60,180 nt of DNA from an uncultured Pseudomonadota bacterium (lineage in GTDB: Bacteria > Pseudomonadota > Gammaproteobacteria > Steroidobacterales > Steroidobacteraceae), in NCBI GenBank assembly GCA_903839465.1, contig CAIMCI010000007.1, positions 1 to 60,180 on the forward strand, in the 5' to 3' direction. This document shows, one piece after another, positions 23,707-31,022 of the stretch (its first letter is position 1; each line of letters opens with the position of its first letter). The notes under the pieces are model-generated. The model saw only the letters and a list, made by a program, of their open reading frames with translations, was not told the DNA's origin and searched no databases. The position numbers and the translations under genes were made by a program.

Positions 23707-24870
23707 TCAGCCGCCCAGCGGGCGCAGGAGCGCACGGGAAATGATGTGCCGCTGCACCTCGCTCGTGCCGTCCCAGATCCGCTCGATCCGGGCGTCGCGC
23801 CAGATGCGCTCGAGCGGCAGGTCGGACATCAGCCCCATCCCGCCGTGGATCTGCAGGGCCTCGTCGGCCACCATCGCCAGCATTTCGGTCGCCTTGAGCT
23901 TCGCGATGGCCATGTCCGAATCGGTGGCCGTGCCCTGGCCGAGCTTCCAGGCAGCCTCCATCGTCAGGAGCTCCGCGGCCCGCAGCTCGACCGCCATGTC
24001 CGCGAGCTTGAACGACACGCCCTGGAACTTGCCGATCTGCTGGCCGAACTGCACGCGATCGACCGCCCACTGCTTGGCAAGGTCAAGGGCCCGCTCGGCG
24101 CGACCGAGGCAGGTGGCCGCGACCTGCAGGCGGGTCGCGCTCAGCCAGGTATTGGCAACCTCGAAGCCCTTGTGCAGCTCGCCCAGCATCTGTGACTTGG
24201 GCACCTTGCAGTCGTTGAATTCCAGGATGCAGTTGTTGTAGCCGCGGTGCGATACGTTCTTGTAGCCGGGGCGGACCTCGAAGCCCGGCGTGCCCATGTC
24301 GACCAAGAGGGCGGTGATGAGCTTCTTCTTGCCGCGCGGCGACTCCTCCTCGCCCGAGGCGGCGAACAGAATCACGAAGTCCGCATGGTCGGCGTGGCTG
24401 ATGAAATGCTTGGTGCCGTTGATGACGAAATGGTCACCCTTGAGCACGGCCGTGGTCTTCATGCCGCGGACGTCCGATCCGGCCGACGGCTCGGTCATCG
24501 CCAGGCAGTCCACCCGTTCACCCCGCACGGACGGGTAGAGGTACTTCTCGCGCAGCTCGCCTTCGCAGGCAAGCAGGATGTTCGAGGGCCGGCCCACGCA
24601 GTTGTAGTGCAGCGCGTAGTGCGCCTTGCCGAGCTCCTTCTCATAGAGGATCCAGGCCACCGGGTCGAGGCCGGCGCCCCCGACATCGGTCGGCATGTTC
24701 GCCGCGTACAGGCCGGCGTCGATCGCCTTCTGCTTCAGCTCCCGGTGCAGATCGGGGCGGAGCACGCCCGTCTCCTCGAGCTCCTTCTCGTGCGGATACA
24801 GCTCGTTCTCGACGAAGTCCTTCGTCGCCTTGACGATCATGCTCTGCTCGTCGGTCATGCCGAAATTCAT
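23707..24870 (-). CDS. Acyl-CoA dehydrogenase (candidate gamma-butyrobetainyl-CoA dehydrogenase)
   Basis: The 387-residue flavoprotein has the family signatures AMTEPSAGSDV and the C-terminal QIHGGMGLMSDLPLERIWRD. The position of the usual catalytic Glu (YEGT) is Asp here (WDGTSEVQ), and the alternative helix position used by CaiA and isovaleryl-CoA dehydrogenase is Thr (SATRLQ), so Asp is the likely base. It is the third gene of the carnitine dehydrogenase-TetR operon, with GGAG before its ATG and a start just downstream of the TetR stop. The operon suggests oxidation of gamma-butyrobetainyl-CoA to crotonobetainyl-CoA with electrons passed to ETF. A short-chain fatty acyl substrate is the alternative. 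Confidence 0.78.
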   Translation of the reverse strand: MNFGMTDEQSMIVKATKDFVENELYPHEKELEETGVLRPDLHRELKQKAIDAGLYAANMPTDVGGAGLDPVAWILYEKELGKAHYALHYNCVGRPSNILLACEGELREKYLYPSVRGERVDCLAMTEPSAGSDVRGMKTTAVLKGDHFVINGTKHFISHADHADFVILFAASGEEESPRGKKKLITALLVDMGTPGFEVRPGYKNVSHRGYNNCILEFNDCKVPKSQMLGELHKGFEVANTWLSATRLQVAATCLGRAERALDLAKQWAVDRVQFGQQIGKFQGVSFKLADMAVELRAAELLTMEAAWKLGQGTATDSDMAIAKLKATEMLAMVADEALQIHGGMGLMSDLPLERIWRDARIERIWDGTSEVQRHIISRALLRPLGG

Positions 24871-24874
24871 TGCT

Positions 24875-25552
24875 CTATCTCCGTTGATTGGCGATCGCGC
24901 GCGACGGCCCGGTCCGCGGACCCTGTCGCACTGCCACCGCACCGTTGTCCAAAGCCGCCGTTTCCAGCGCATGCCGTCGCAGCAGCTGCAGCTGCAGTTT
25001 CAGCTGACCCAGCTGGCGCGCGGGCGGCCAATCCGCGCGGTTGGGCACCGCACTCGCCGTCACGCCGTTGAGGAAGGTGATCAGGGAGCGCAGCGTCTCG
25101 TCGCGCAGTCCTTCCGGCCAGCTCTGCCATTCCGGCCAGTGCGAGCGCAGGCAGCGCTCGAACAACCGATGGTATTCGCGATGCACCCAGGCGTTCAGGC
25201 GCTTGAGCTTCTTGTCGGTCGAAACCTGGCCCCAGAACGCCGTCCAGAAAGCGCACTCGGTAAAGCGCTGCTCGTCGACCGGCAGCGCCTCGGCGAGCAC
25301 GGTCAGGAGGTCCGCCCGCGGATCGGCGCCCTGCGACAGCCTCTCCTCGATGCGGCGGAGATTGAGGCGCAGCGCCGCGAGGATGATTTCCTGTTTCGAC
25401 TCATAGTAGTGCGCGATCATTCCCGTCGTGTAGCCGGTCTCCTTCGCGATCCGGGCGACGGTCGCCTGCTCGAAGCCGTAGGTCGCTACCACGCGGCAGG
25501 CGACGAGCGCGATGTCGTCCCTGCGCTTGTCGTGGTCGACGAACTTCGGCAT
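24875..25552 (-). CDS. TetR-family regulator, BetI-like
   Basis: The 225-residue protein begins with a TetR helix-turn-helix (RRDDIALVACRVVATYGFEQ, then TGYTTGMIAHYYESKQEI) and continues with a BetI-type C-terminal region (AFWTAFWGQVSTDKKL). BetI senses choline or betaine derivatives. It is the second gene of the cdhA operon, seven bases after cdhA, a typical place for a self-regulating repressor. The 24-bp palindromic element found before both cdhA and cdhC is its most likely target. The ligand could be carnitine or a carnitine-derived compound; this is inferred. Confidence 0.82.
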   Translation of the reverse strand: MPKFVDHDKRRDDIALVACRVVATYGFEQATVARIAKETGYTTGMIAHYYESKQEIILAALRLNLRRIEERLSQGADPRADLLTVLAEALPVDEQRFTECAFWTAFWGQVSTDKKLKRLNAWVHREYHRLFERCLRSHWPEWQSWPEGLRDETLRSLITFLNGVTASAVPNRADWPPARQLGQLKLQLQLLRRHALETAALDNGAVAVRQGPRTGPSRAIANQRR

Positions 25553-25558
25553 GCAGCT

Positions 25559-27034
25559 TCAGCCCTTCTTCATGCCGATGCTGCGCCCCTTCTGCGCGGG
25601 CACCGGCAGCGCCGCGTGGGCCTTGGCAAGCGCCTGCAGCTTCGCGCCGACCGTCGGGTCGACCGGCGTCGCCTTGGCGGCCTTGCTGTCGACATGCAGA
25701 TGCATCTGCTCACCGGTGGCGACGACCGCCGAATCGTGCCGACGATACAGCGTGTGGAACAGGTGCAGCCGCTTGTCGTCGACGTGCAGGACCTGCGTCA
25801 GCACGTACAGGGCGTCGCCCGCCTTGGCTTCGGCGCCGTGCACGACGTGGCTCTCGACGGTGTAGTACATGTGGCCCCTGGCGCGGAACGCATCATCGAT
25901 ACCGACGCTGCGGTAGAGCGCATCGGTCGCGTCGCCGAACACGTGGGTGTAGCGGAAGTCGGTCATGTGGCCGTTGTAGTCGACCCAGTCCGGCGGCACC
26001 GTGATATCGAGGCGCAGCGCCTGGCCGGGCTCGGCCTTCGGCGCATTCCTGGCAGCCTCCTCGTAAAGCCGCGTCTCGACGGCCTTGAGGGTCGCGCCGG
26101 CGCCGATGTTGTACTGGCGCAGCACCTGCTGGATGGCGACGAGGTAGTCGTCCCGGAGCCGCTCCAGTTCGCGGATCGAGCGGCCGGCTGCCTGGGCCTG
26201 CGTGCCCTCGACCATGCGATCGATCAGCTGGTCGGTCAGTTCCGGTGCCTCGAGCTTGGTCCAGGGCCACTTCAGGCAGGGCCCGAACTGCGCCAGCATG
26301 TGGCGCATGCCGGGCTGGCCACCCGCGAGGTGGTAGATCATGTTGGTGCCCATCGCGGCCCAGCGCAGGCCGGGGCCGTAGATGATCGATTCGTCGAGTT
26401 CGCCGGTGGTGGCGACGCCGTCGTTGACCATGTGCAGGATTTCGCGCCACAGCGCTTCCTGCAGGCGGTCGGTCAGGTGACCGGGCACTTCGTGGCGGAC
26501 GTGCAGGGCATGCATGCCGATGTAGGTGTAGAAGACCCGTGCCGCTTCGATGGTCTCCGCCGACGTCTTCTTGCCGCCAACGAGCTCGCAGAGGGGAAGC
26601 AGGTACACCGGGTTGAACGGGTGACCCACCATCAGCCGCTCCGGCGCGATCATGTCGCGCTGCAGATCGGTCGGCATGATGCCGGAGGTGCTCGAGGCGA
26701 TGATGACGTCGGCAGGCGCCGTGCGGCTGATGTCGGCGAGCACCCGCTGCTTGAGCTCGATGTTCTCCGGGATGTTCTCCTGGATGAAATCGGCCTTCGC
26801 CGCCATCTCGTGCATGTCGGTCGTGAACGTCAGCTTGCCCTTGGGCGGCAGCGGCGCAAAGGTGAGCCGGCTGAGCGCGGGTTCGGCATTGGCGACCGCG
26901 CCGCGGATCCATTCCTCCATTTCGGGTTTGACGTCGGCGGCGATCACGTCGATGCCGTAATGCAGCGCGCGGGCGGCCCAGCCACCACCGATCACGCCGG
27001 TGCCGAGCAAGCCGAGGGTCTTCACGGTACGCAT
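25559..27034 (-). CDS. cdhA: L-carnitine dehydrogenase fused to a hot-dog thioesterase
   Basis: Residues 1-320 form a 3-hydroxyacyl-CoA-dehydrogenase-like NAD enzyme (LGLLGTGVIGGGWAARAL; catalytic GHPFNPVYLLPLCELVGG; C-terminal helical domain with ALWREILHMV). Residues about 350-470 form a hot-dog domain (PPDWVDYNGHMTDF). This fusion of 491 residues is the form of carnitine dehydrogenase known from rhizobia and Agrobacterium; Pseudomonas encodes the parts separately. It oxidises L-carnitine to 3-dehydrocarnitine, while the thioesterase part may release a CoA ester of the pathway. GAGG precedes the ATG, and the 24-bp operator-like element lies 77 bases upstream. It is the first gene of the cdhA-tetR-acyl-CoA dehydrogenase operon. 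Confidence 0.85.
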   Translation of the reverse strand: MRTVKTLGLLGTGVIGGGWAARALHYGIDVIAADVKPEMEEWIRGAVANAEPALSRLTFAPLPPKGKLTFTTDMHEMAAKADFIQENIPENIELKQRVLADISRTAPADVIIASSTSGIMPTDLQRDMIAPERLMVGHPFNPVYLLPLCELVGGKKTSAETIEAARVFYTYIGMHALHVRHEVPGHLTDRLQEALWREILHMVNDGVATTGELDESIIYGPGLRWAAMGTNMIYHLAGGQPGMRHMLAQFGPCLKWPWTKLEAPELTDQLIDRMVEGTQAQAAGRSIRELERLRDDYLVAIQQVLRQYNIGAGATLKAVETRLYEEAARNAPKAEPGQALRLDITVPPDWVDYNGHMTDFRYTHVFGDATDALYRSVGIDDAFRARGHMYYTVESHVVHGAEAKAGDALYVLTQVLHVDDKRLHLFHTLYRRHDSAVVATGEQMHLHVDSKAAKATPVDPTVGAKLQALAKAHAALPVPAQKGRSIGMKKG

Positions 27035-27061
27035 ACTTAAACCTCAAGAGTCGGGCGGAAA

Positions 27062-27098
27062 TTCGGGCCCCGTCGCGGCGGGGCCGGGCGGGCCCGAA
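27062..27098 (-). promoter_or_regulatory. GC-rich hairpin in the cdhA leader
   Basis: TTCGGGCCC and GGGCCCGAA form a perfect 9-bp stem around a 19-base loop that contains alternative GC-rich pairings (GGCCCCG with CGGGGCC). It lies between the operator-like element and the cdhA start, so it is either a leader structure or the terminator of pabC, which ends 100 bases upstream on the same strand. Confidence 0.4.
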
Positions 27099-27110
27099 GG
27101 GGCCCGGCCG

Positions 27111-27134
27111 GTAATGTCATGGTCGTAATAATAC
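27111..27134. promoter_or_regulatory. 24-bp AT-rich imperfect palindrome upstream of cdhA
   Basis: Read on the minus strand, the element starts GTATTATT and ends ACATTAC, with 18 of 24 positions identical to the element before cdhC (17060-17083) and the same length. Its arms are inverted copies at 5 of 7 positions. The identical block of eight bases and the conserved right arm in a GC-rich setting make a shared operator or promoter likely. Confidence 0.6.
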
Positions 27135-27197
27135 AACGGCCGGCGCTTCCGGCGAAGCGGCGCAGGCAAAACGCTGTGTGCAGTGCCGCAATCCCGC

Positions 27198-28013
27198 TCA
27201 GGACCAGCGGTCGAGCCACTCCTGCGCGCGGCGCACCGCCGGTCCGGGCCGGAACACGGCATCCCCGACGCGGTTGACGGGCACGGCGCCGGCGACGGCA
27301 TTGGTCAGGAAGACCTCGGACGCGCCAAAGAGGTCGGCGAGACGAAGATCCGCGACCCGGCTGTGCACGCCGGCCTCCTTTGCGGCTGCCAGGAGCGCAG
27401 CCCGCACGGTGCCGGCCACGCCGCAGCGGCCGAGGTCCGGCGTCACCCAGACACCGTCGAGCACGCAGAAGACATTGCTCATCGTGCCGCAGACCAGGCG
27501 CTCCTGGGCATCAAGCATCAGCCCTTCCCACGGCTCCGGCTCGGCCCATTCACTGCGCGCCAGCACCTGCTCGAGGCGGTTCAGCGTCTTCAGGCCGGCG
27601 ACGGCGGGCTGCTCGGCCAGCCGCGTCCGACACAGCCGCACGGCCACGCCGTCGGTGTGGAAAGCCGCCGGGTAGGCCGGCGCCTCGTAGGCCGCCAGCC
27701 AGCGCGTCGCCGCCATCCCCGGCACGGCGCGGTAGCCCCGGCCGCCGGCGCCCCGGGTAACGATCAGCTTGACGACGCCGGCGCCCGGCGTCGCGGCCGC
27801 CACCGCGATTTCCCGCCGCAGCACGGCCTCGTCCGGGAGCGCGATGCCCAGCACCGCCGCCCCGCAGCGCAGGCGATCCAGATGCCGCTCGAGCAGCCGC
27901 GGCCCGCTGGCCGTCACGGCCATGGTCTCGAACAGTCCGTCGCCGTAGTGCCAGCCACGATCGCCGTGGCTGAGCGCCGCGTCGCGTTCGCCGTTGACCC
28001 ACACCGAGAGCAT
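27198..28013 (-). CDS. pabC: Aminodeoxychorismate lyase (fold-type IV PLP enzyme)
   Basis: The 271-residue protein has GDRGWHYGDGLFETM at the start, the PLP lysine in GLKTLNRLEQVLAR and CGTMSNVF in the C-terminal part, all typical for PabC. It splits 4-amino-4-deoxychorismate into pyruvate and p-aminobenzoate for folate synthesis. It follows pabB with a one-base overlap. D-amino acid or branched-chain aminotransferases share the fold, but the pabB neighbour decides the call. Confidence 0.88.
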   Translation of the reverse strand: MLSVWVNGERDAALSHGDRGWHYGDGLFETMAVTASGPRLLERHLDRLRCGAAVLGIALPDEAVLRREIAVAAATPGAGVVKLIVTRGAGGRGYRAVPGMAATRWLAAYEAPAYPAAFHTDGVAVRLCRTRLAEQPAVAGLKTLNRLEQVLARSEWAEPEPWEGLMLDAQERLVCGTMSNVFCVLDGVWVTPDLGRCGVAGTVRAALLAAAKEAGVHSRVADLRLADLFGASEVFLTNAVAGAVPVNRVGDAVFRPGPAVRRAQEWLDRWS

Positions 28014-29350
28014 CAGGGCAGCCCCAGCCCACGCAGCAGCCCACGCGCCTTCGCGCGCGTCTCCTCGAGTTCGCGGGCCGGCAGGGAATCGGCGACGATG
28101 CCGGCGCCGGCGCGGATATCGAGCACGTGCCCGGTGACGGTTGCGGTCCGGATCAGGATATTCAGATCCATGCTGCCATCACGGTTCAGGTAGCCGAACG
28201 ACCCGGTGTAGGCGCCGCGCGGCGCCGCTTCGATCTCGGCGATGAGTTCCATGCAGCGGACCTTCGGGCAGCCGGTGATCGTGCCGCCCGGGAACAGCGC
28301 GCGGATGACATCGCCGGGCGTCGTCTGCGGCAGGATCTCGCCGCGTACGTTGGACACCAGGTGGTGCACGTGGGCATAGGACTCGACGACACCGAATTCG
28401 CTGACCTCGACCGTGCCGGGCCTGCAGATCCGACCGAGGTCGTTGCGCTCAAGGTCGATCAGCATGACGTGCTCGGCGCGCTCCTTGGCACTGGCGACGA
28501 GTTCGGCGATCGCTGCCGCGTCGTCGGCGCCGCGCGGCCGCGTCCCGGCGATCGGCCGGGTCTGGATGCGGCCATTGCGGACCTCGACCAGCCTTTCGGG
28601 CGACGTGCTCAGCACGTCCATGCCGGGCAGCGAGAGGATGCCGGCAAACGGCCCCGGGTTGGCTTTGCGCAGGTGACGGTAGAGCTCGGCCGCCGACACA
28701 GCCTCCGGCATGGTCGCCTGCCAGCGGCGGGAGAGATTGGCCTGGTAGATATCGCCGCGCGCGATGTGCTCGAGGGCACTCTCGACCGCCAGCCGGTAGC
28801 GTTCCGGGTCTTCCTCCGTCACCACGTACCGCCCGCCGACATCCGCCACCTCGGGCGGCGGGCTCATCAGATCCTGCTCCAGGGCGTCGAGCAGACTCTC
28901 TGCGCCTCGCTCGGCGACCAGCCACGCCTCGCCCGCCACATGGTCATAGACGGCGGCCGCCGGGCAGCGGATCGCGTGCGCGACGAGGCCTTCGCCTGCC
29001 GGCAGGCGCAGTCGCGGTTCGACCTCACCGGCCAGCTCATAGCCCAGGTACAGGCACCAGCCACCCTGAAACGGCAGGCCGAGCGCCTCCGGGTCGACGC
29101 GCTCCTGCCGCCAGAGCCGATCGAGTTCATCGAGGAAGCGCGTCCCGTGCGCCGCGCCGCTCACCCGGCCATCGGCCGTGGCCGACAGCGCCGGTCCCGC
29201 GGCCCGCAGCAGGATGTCATAACGTCCGAGCGGCGGACCCACCGCGGCACTTTCGAGTAAGCCCGGGTAACGCCCGGGAAAGCGGGCCTGCCAGCGGGCG
29301 AAGTCCGGCCTGGCGGCAATCGGGAGGCGGCGGACGAGCGTGGCTGTCAT
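28013..29350 (-). CDS. pabB: Aminodeoxychorismate synthase component I
   Basis: The ATG at 29350 gives 445 residues; a longer frame starting at 29482 adds a low-complexity Arg-rich stretch without similarity. The chorismate-binding domain shows ARGDIYQANLSRRW, STSPERLVEV, RPIAGTRPRG, DLERNDLGRICRPG and GGTITGCPKVRCMELI. The enzyme aminates chorismate with ammonia from PabA to give aminodeoxychorismate. The amidotransferase subunit is not in the window. Folate genes here fit the heavy tetrahydrofolate demand of the demethylation pathways. Confidence 0.87.
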   Translation of the reverse strand: MTATLVRRLPIAARPDFARWQARFPGRYPGLLESAAVGPPLGRYDILLRAAGPALSATADGRVSGAAHGTRFLDELDRLWRQERVDPEALGLPFQGGWCLYLGYELAGEVEPRLRLPAGEGLVAHAIRCPAAAVYDHVAGEAWLVAERGAESLLDALEQDLMSPPPEVADVGGRYVVTEEDPERYRLAVESALEHIARGDIYQANLSRRWQATMPEAVSAAELYRHLRKANPGPFAGILSLPGMDVLSTSPERLVEVRNGRIQTRPIAGTRPRGADDAAAIAELVASAKERAEHVMLIDLERNDLGRICRPGTVEVSEFGVVESYAHVHHLVSNVRGEILPQTTPGDVIRALFPGGTITGCPKVRCMELIAEIEAAPRGAYTGSFGYLNRDGSMDLNILIRTATVTGHVLDIRAGAGIVADSLPARELEETRAKARGLLRGLGLP

Positions 29351-29562
29351 ACGGGAATTGGCGGCACCGGAAACGTGGCGAACCGACCGCCGGCGGGGAC
29401 GGTGCGAGGCGCCCGCATTATAGTGCCGGCGCGGCGCGGGACGTGACGCGAGAACCCGGCCGGCCGGTGGCTTGCTTGACATGCCCGTCCAGCACAGGTA
29501 CCTAGGCGACCGGCCCGCCCGCGAACCGTTCCCAGATCCGCCCTTTCCTATCGAGGTTCTCC

Positions 29563-30426
29563 GTGACAGCGCAAATCATTGATGGTCGCCTGGTCGCACG
29601 CAAGCTGCGCGCCGAATACGCCGAACGGGTCAAGGCGCTGACAGCGCACGGCCGGGCGCCGGGCCTCGCTGTCATCCTGGTCGGCGACAGCGCCGCCTCG
29701 CAGGTCTACGTCCGGAACAAGGTGAAGGCGTGCGCCGACATCGGCATCGAGTCGCGCTTCATCGGCCTTGGCGCCGAGACCACCCAGGCAACGCTCCTGC
29801 AGACCGTCGACGACCTGAATGCCGACCGCGCCGTGGACGGCATCCTGATCCAGCTGCCGCTGCCCGCGCACATCGACATACGGGCGGTGCTTGAGCGGAT
29901 TTCGGTGGAGAAGGATGTCGATGGCTTTCACCTCTACAACGTCGGCGGCCTGGTAACCGGCAGCACCGTATTCTCGCCGTGCACGCCGTACGGGGTGCAG
30001 AAGCTGCTGGAACACGAAAATATCGAGGTGGCCGGCAAGAACGTCGTCGTCGTCGGCGCCAGCAACATCGTCGGCAAGCCGACGGCGCTGATGCTGATGA
30101 GCCAGGACGCCACGGTCTGCATCTGCCACAAGAAGACGCGGGATCTCGCCCAGTTCACGCTGCTCGCCGACATTCTCGTCGTCGCCGCCGGCGTGCCGGG
30201 CCTGATCGTCCCGCAGATGGTCAAGACCGGCGCCGTGGTCATCGACGTGGGCATCAACCGCCTGCCCGACGGGCGCATCATCGGCGACGTCGACTTCGAG
30301 GGCGTTCGGCAGAAGGCCTCCTACATCACCCCGGTACCCGGCGGTGTCGGCCCGATGACAGTCACGATGCTCCTGCACAACACGCTGGTCTCGGCGGAGC
30401 GAACGCTGGCCGCTGCCGGCGGCTGA
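29563..30426 (+). CDS. folD: Methylene-THF dehydrogenase / methenyl-THF cyclohydrolase
   Basis: A GTG start gives 287 residues. Family motifs are the catalytic Tyr-Lys region VYVRNKVKACADIGI, IQLPLP, EKDVDGFHLYNVGGL, VVVGASNIVGKPTALML and the C-terminal TPVPGGVGPMT. The enzyme converts 5,10-methylene-THF to 10-formyl-THF in two steps with NADP(+). In this window it links MetF and the DMGDH/sarcosine oxidase enzymes, which yield methylene-THF, with PurU, which releases formate. It is divergent from pabB with a 212-base gap. Confidence 0.93.
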   Translation: MTAQIIDGRLVARKLRAEYAERVKALTAHGRAPGLAVILVGDSAASQVYVRNKVKACADIGIESRFIGLGAETTQATLLQTVDDLNADRAVDGILIQLPLPAHIDIRAVLERISVEKDVDGFHLYNVGGLVTGSTVFSPCTPYGVQKLLEHENIEVAGKNVVVVGASNIVGKPTALMLMSQDATVCICHKKTRDLAQFTLLADILVVAAGVPGLIVPQMVKTGAVVIDVGINRLPDGRIIGDVDFEGVRQKASYITPVPGGVGPMTVTMLLHNTLVSAERTLAAAGG

Positions 30427-30438
30427 CGCCGCGCCCGT

Positions 30439-31017
30439 TCACGGCGCCGGCCAGTCGATGCGCAGCCAGCGCTCGCCGGCCGCTGCCGGGCGCTCGGCCG
30501 GGAACGCGCCCTTGGCGAGCACGCAGTTGCTGATGGCGTTGTCGACGGCCGGATCGCCGCTGCCCTGCACGACGCGCACATCCAGGGGGCGGCCGCCCGG
30601 GTCGACGCGGGCGAGCAGCGTCAGCGCGGTCGCCGGCCTGAGCTCGGCGGCGGTGGACGGGTACGCGGTCGCGCAGGTTTCCCGCAGCGCACGCCCGTCG
30701 ATGCCGGTGCGCGCGGCGGGCAGCGTCGGGCTGCGCACGGCGGGGCCTGACCCCGACGCGAGCGCGTAGGCCGTCGGTGGAACGGCGCCGTCGGTGGGCG
30801 CGACGTCCGGCGGCGTCAGGACCGGTCGGTCGGGTTCGCTGCGATCGGCCGCCACCTCCGGCACCGGCGCCTCGAGCGCAAACAGCAGGCGCGCGACGAT
30901 GGGCTCGGCGCGTGCGACCCGGACCTCGCCGGGACGGTAGCTCGCGGCGTACCAAGCGGCGAGCCCGTGCAGGGCGACGACGACGGCGGCAACCGCCGTG
31001 CGCACCCGGCCGCGCAA
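30439..31017 (-). CDS. TonB-like energy-transducer protein
   Basis: A TTG start five bases after the amidase stop gives 192 residues; longer upstream frames overlap the amidase and are not coding. An N-terminal membrane helix (TAVAAVVVALHGLAAWYAA) is followed by a Pro-rich periplasmic linker (VLTPPDVAPTDGAVPP) and a C-terminal TonB-type domain (LLARVDPGGRPLDVRVVQGSGDPAVDNAISNCV). TonB passes proton-motive energy to outer-membrane receptors. No ExbB, ExbD or receptor gene is nearby, so its partner is unknown. The start codon is uncertain (a GTG four codons later is possible). Confidence 0.6.
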   Translation of the reverse strand: MRGRVRTAVAAVVVALHGLAAWYAASYRPGEVRVARAEPIVARLLFALEAPVPEVAADRSEPDRPVLTPPDVAPTDGAVPPTAYALASGSGPAVRSPTLPAARTGIDGRALRETCATAYPSTAAELRPATALTLLARVDPGGRPLDVRVVQGSGDPAVDNAISNCVLAKGAFPAERPAAAGERWLRIDWPAP

Positions 31018-31022
31018 GGCCG

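Noticed and set aside
24695-27040. Plus-strand open frame of 781 codons opposite the cdhA-tetR-acyl-CoA dehydrogenase genes
   Set aside because: It spans three well-supported genes on the other strand, has no recognisable domain and has the composition typical of antisense frames in GC-rich DNA.
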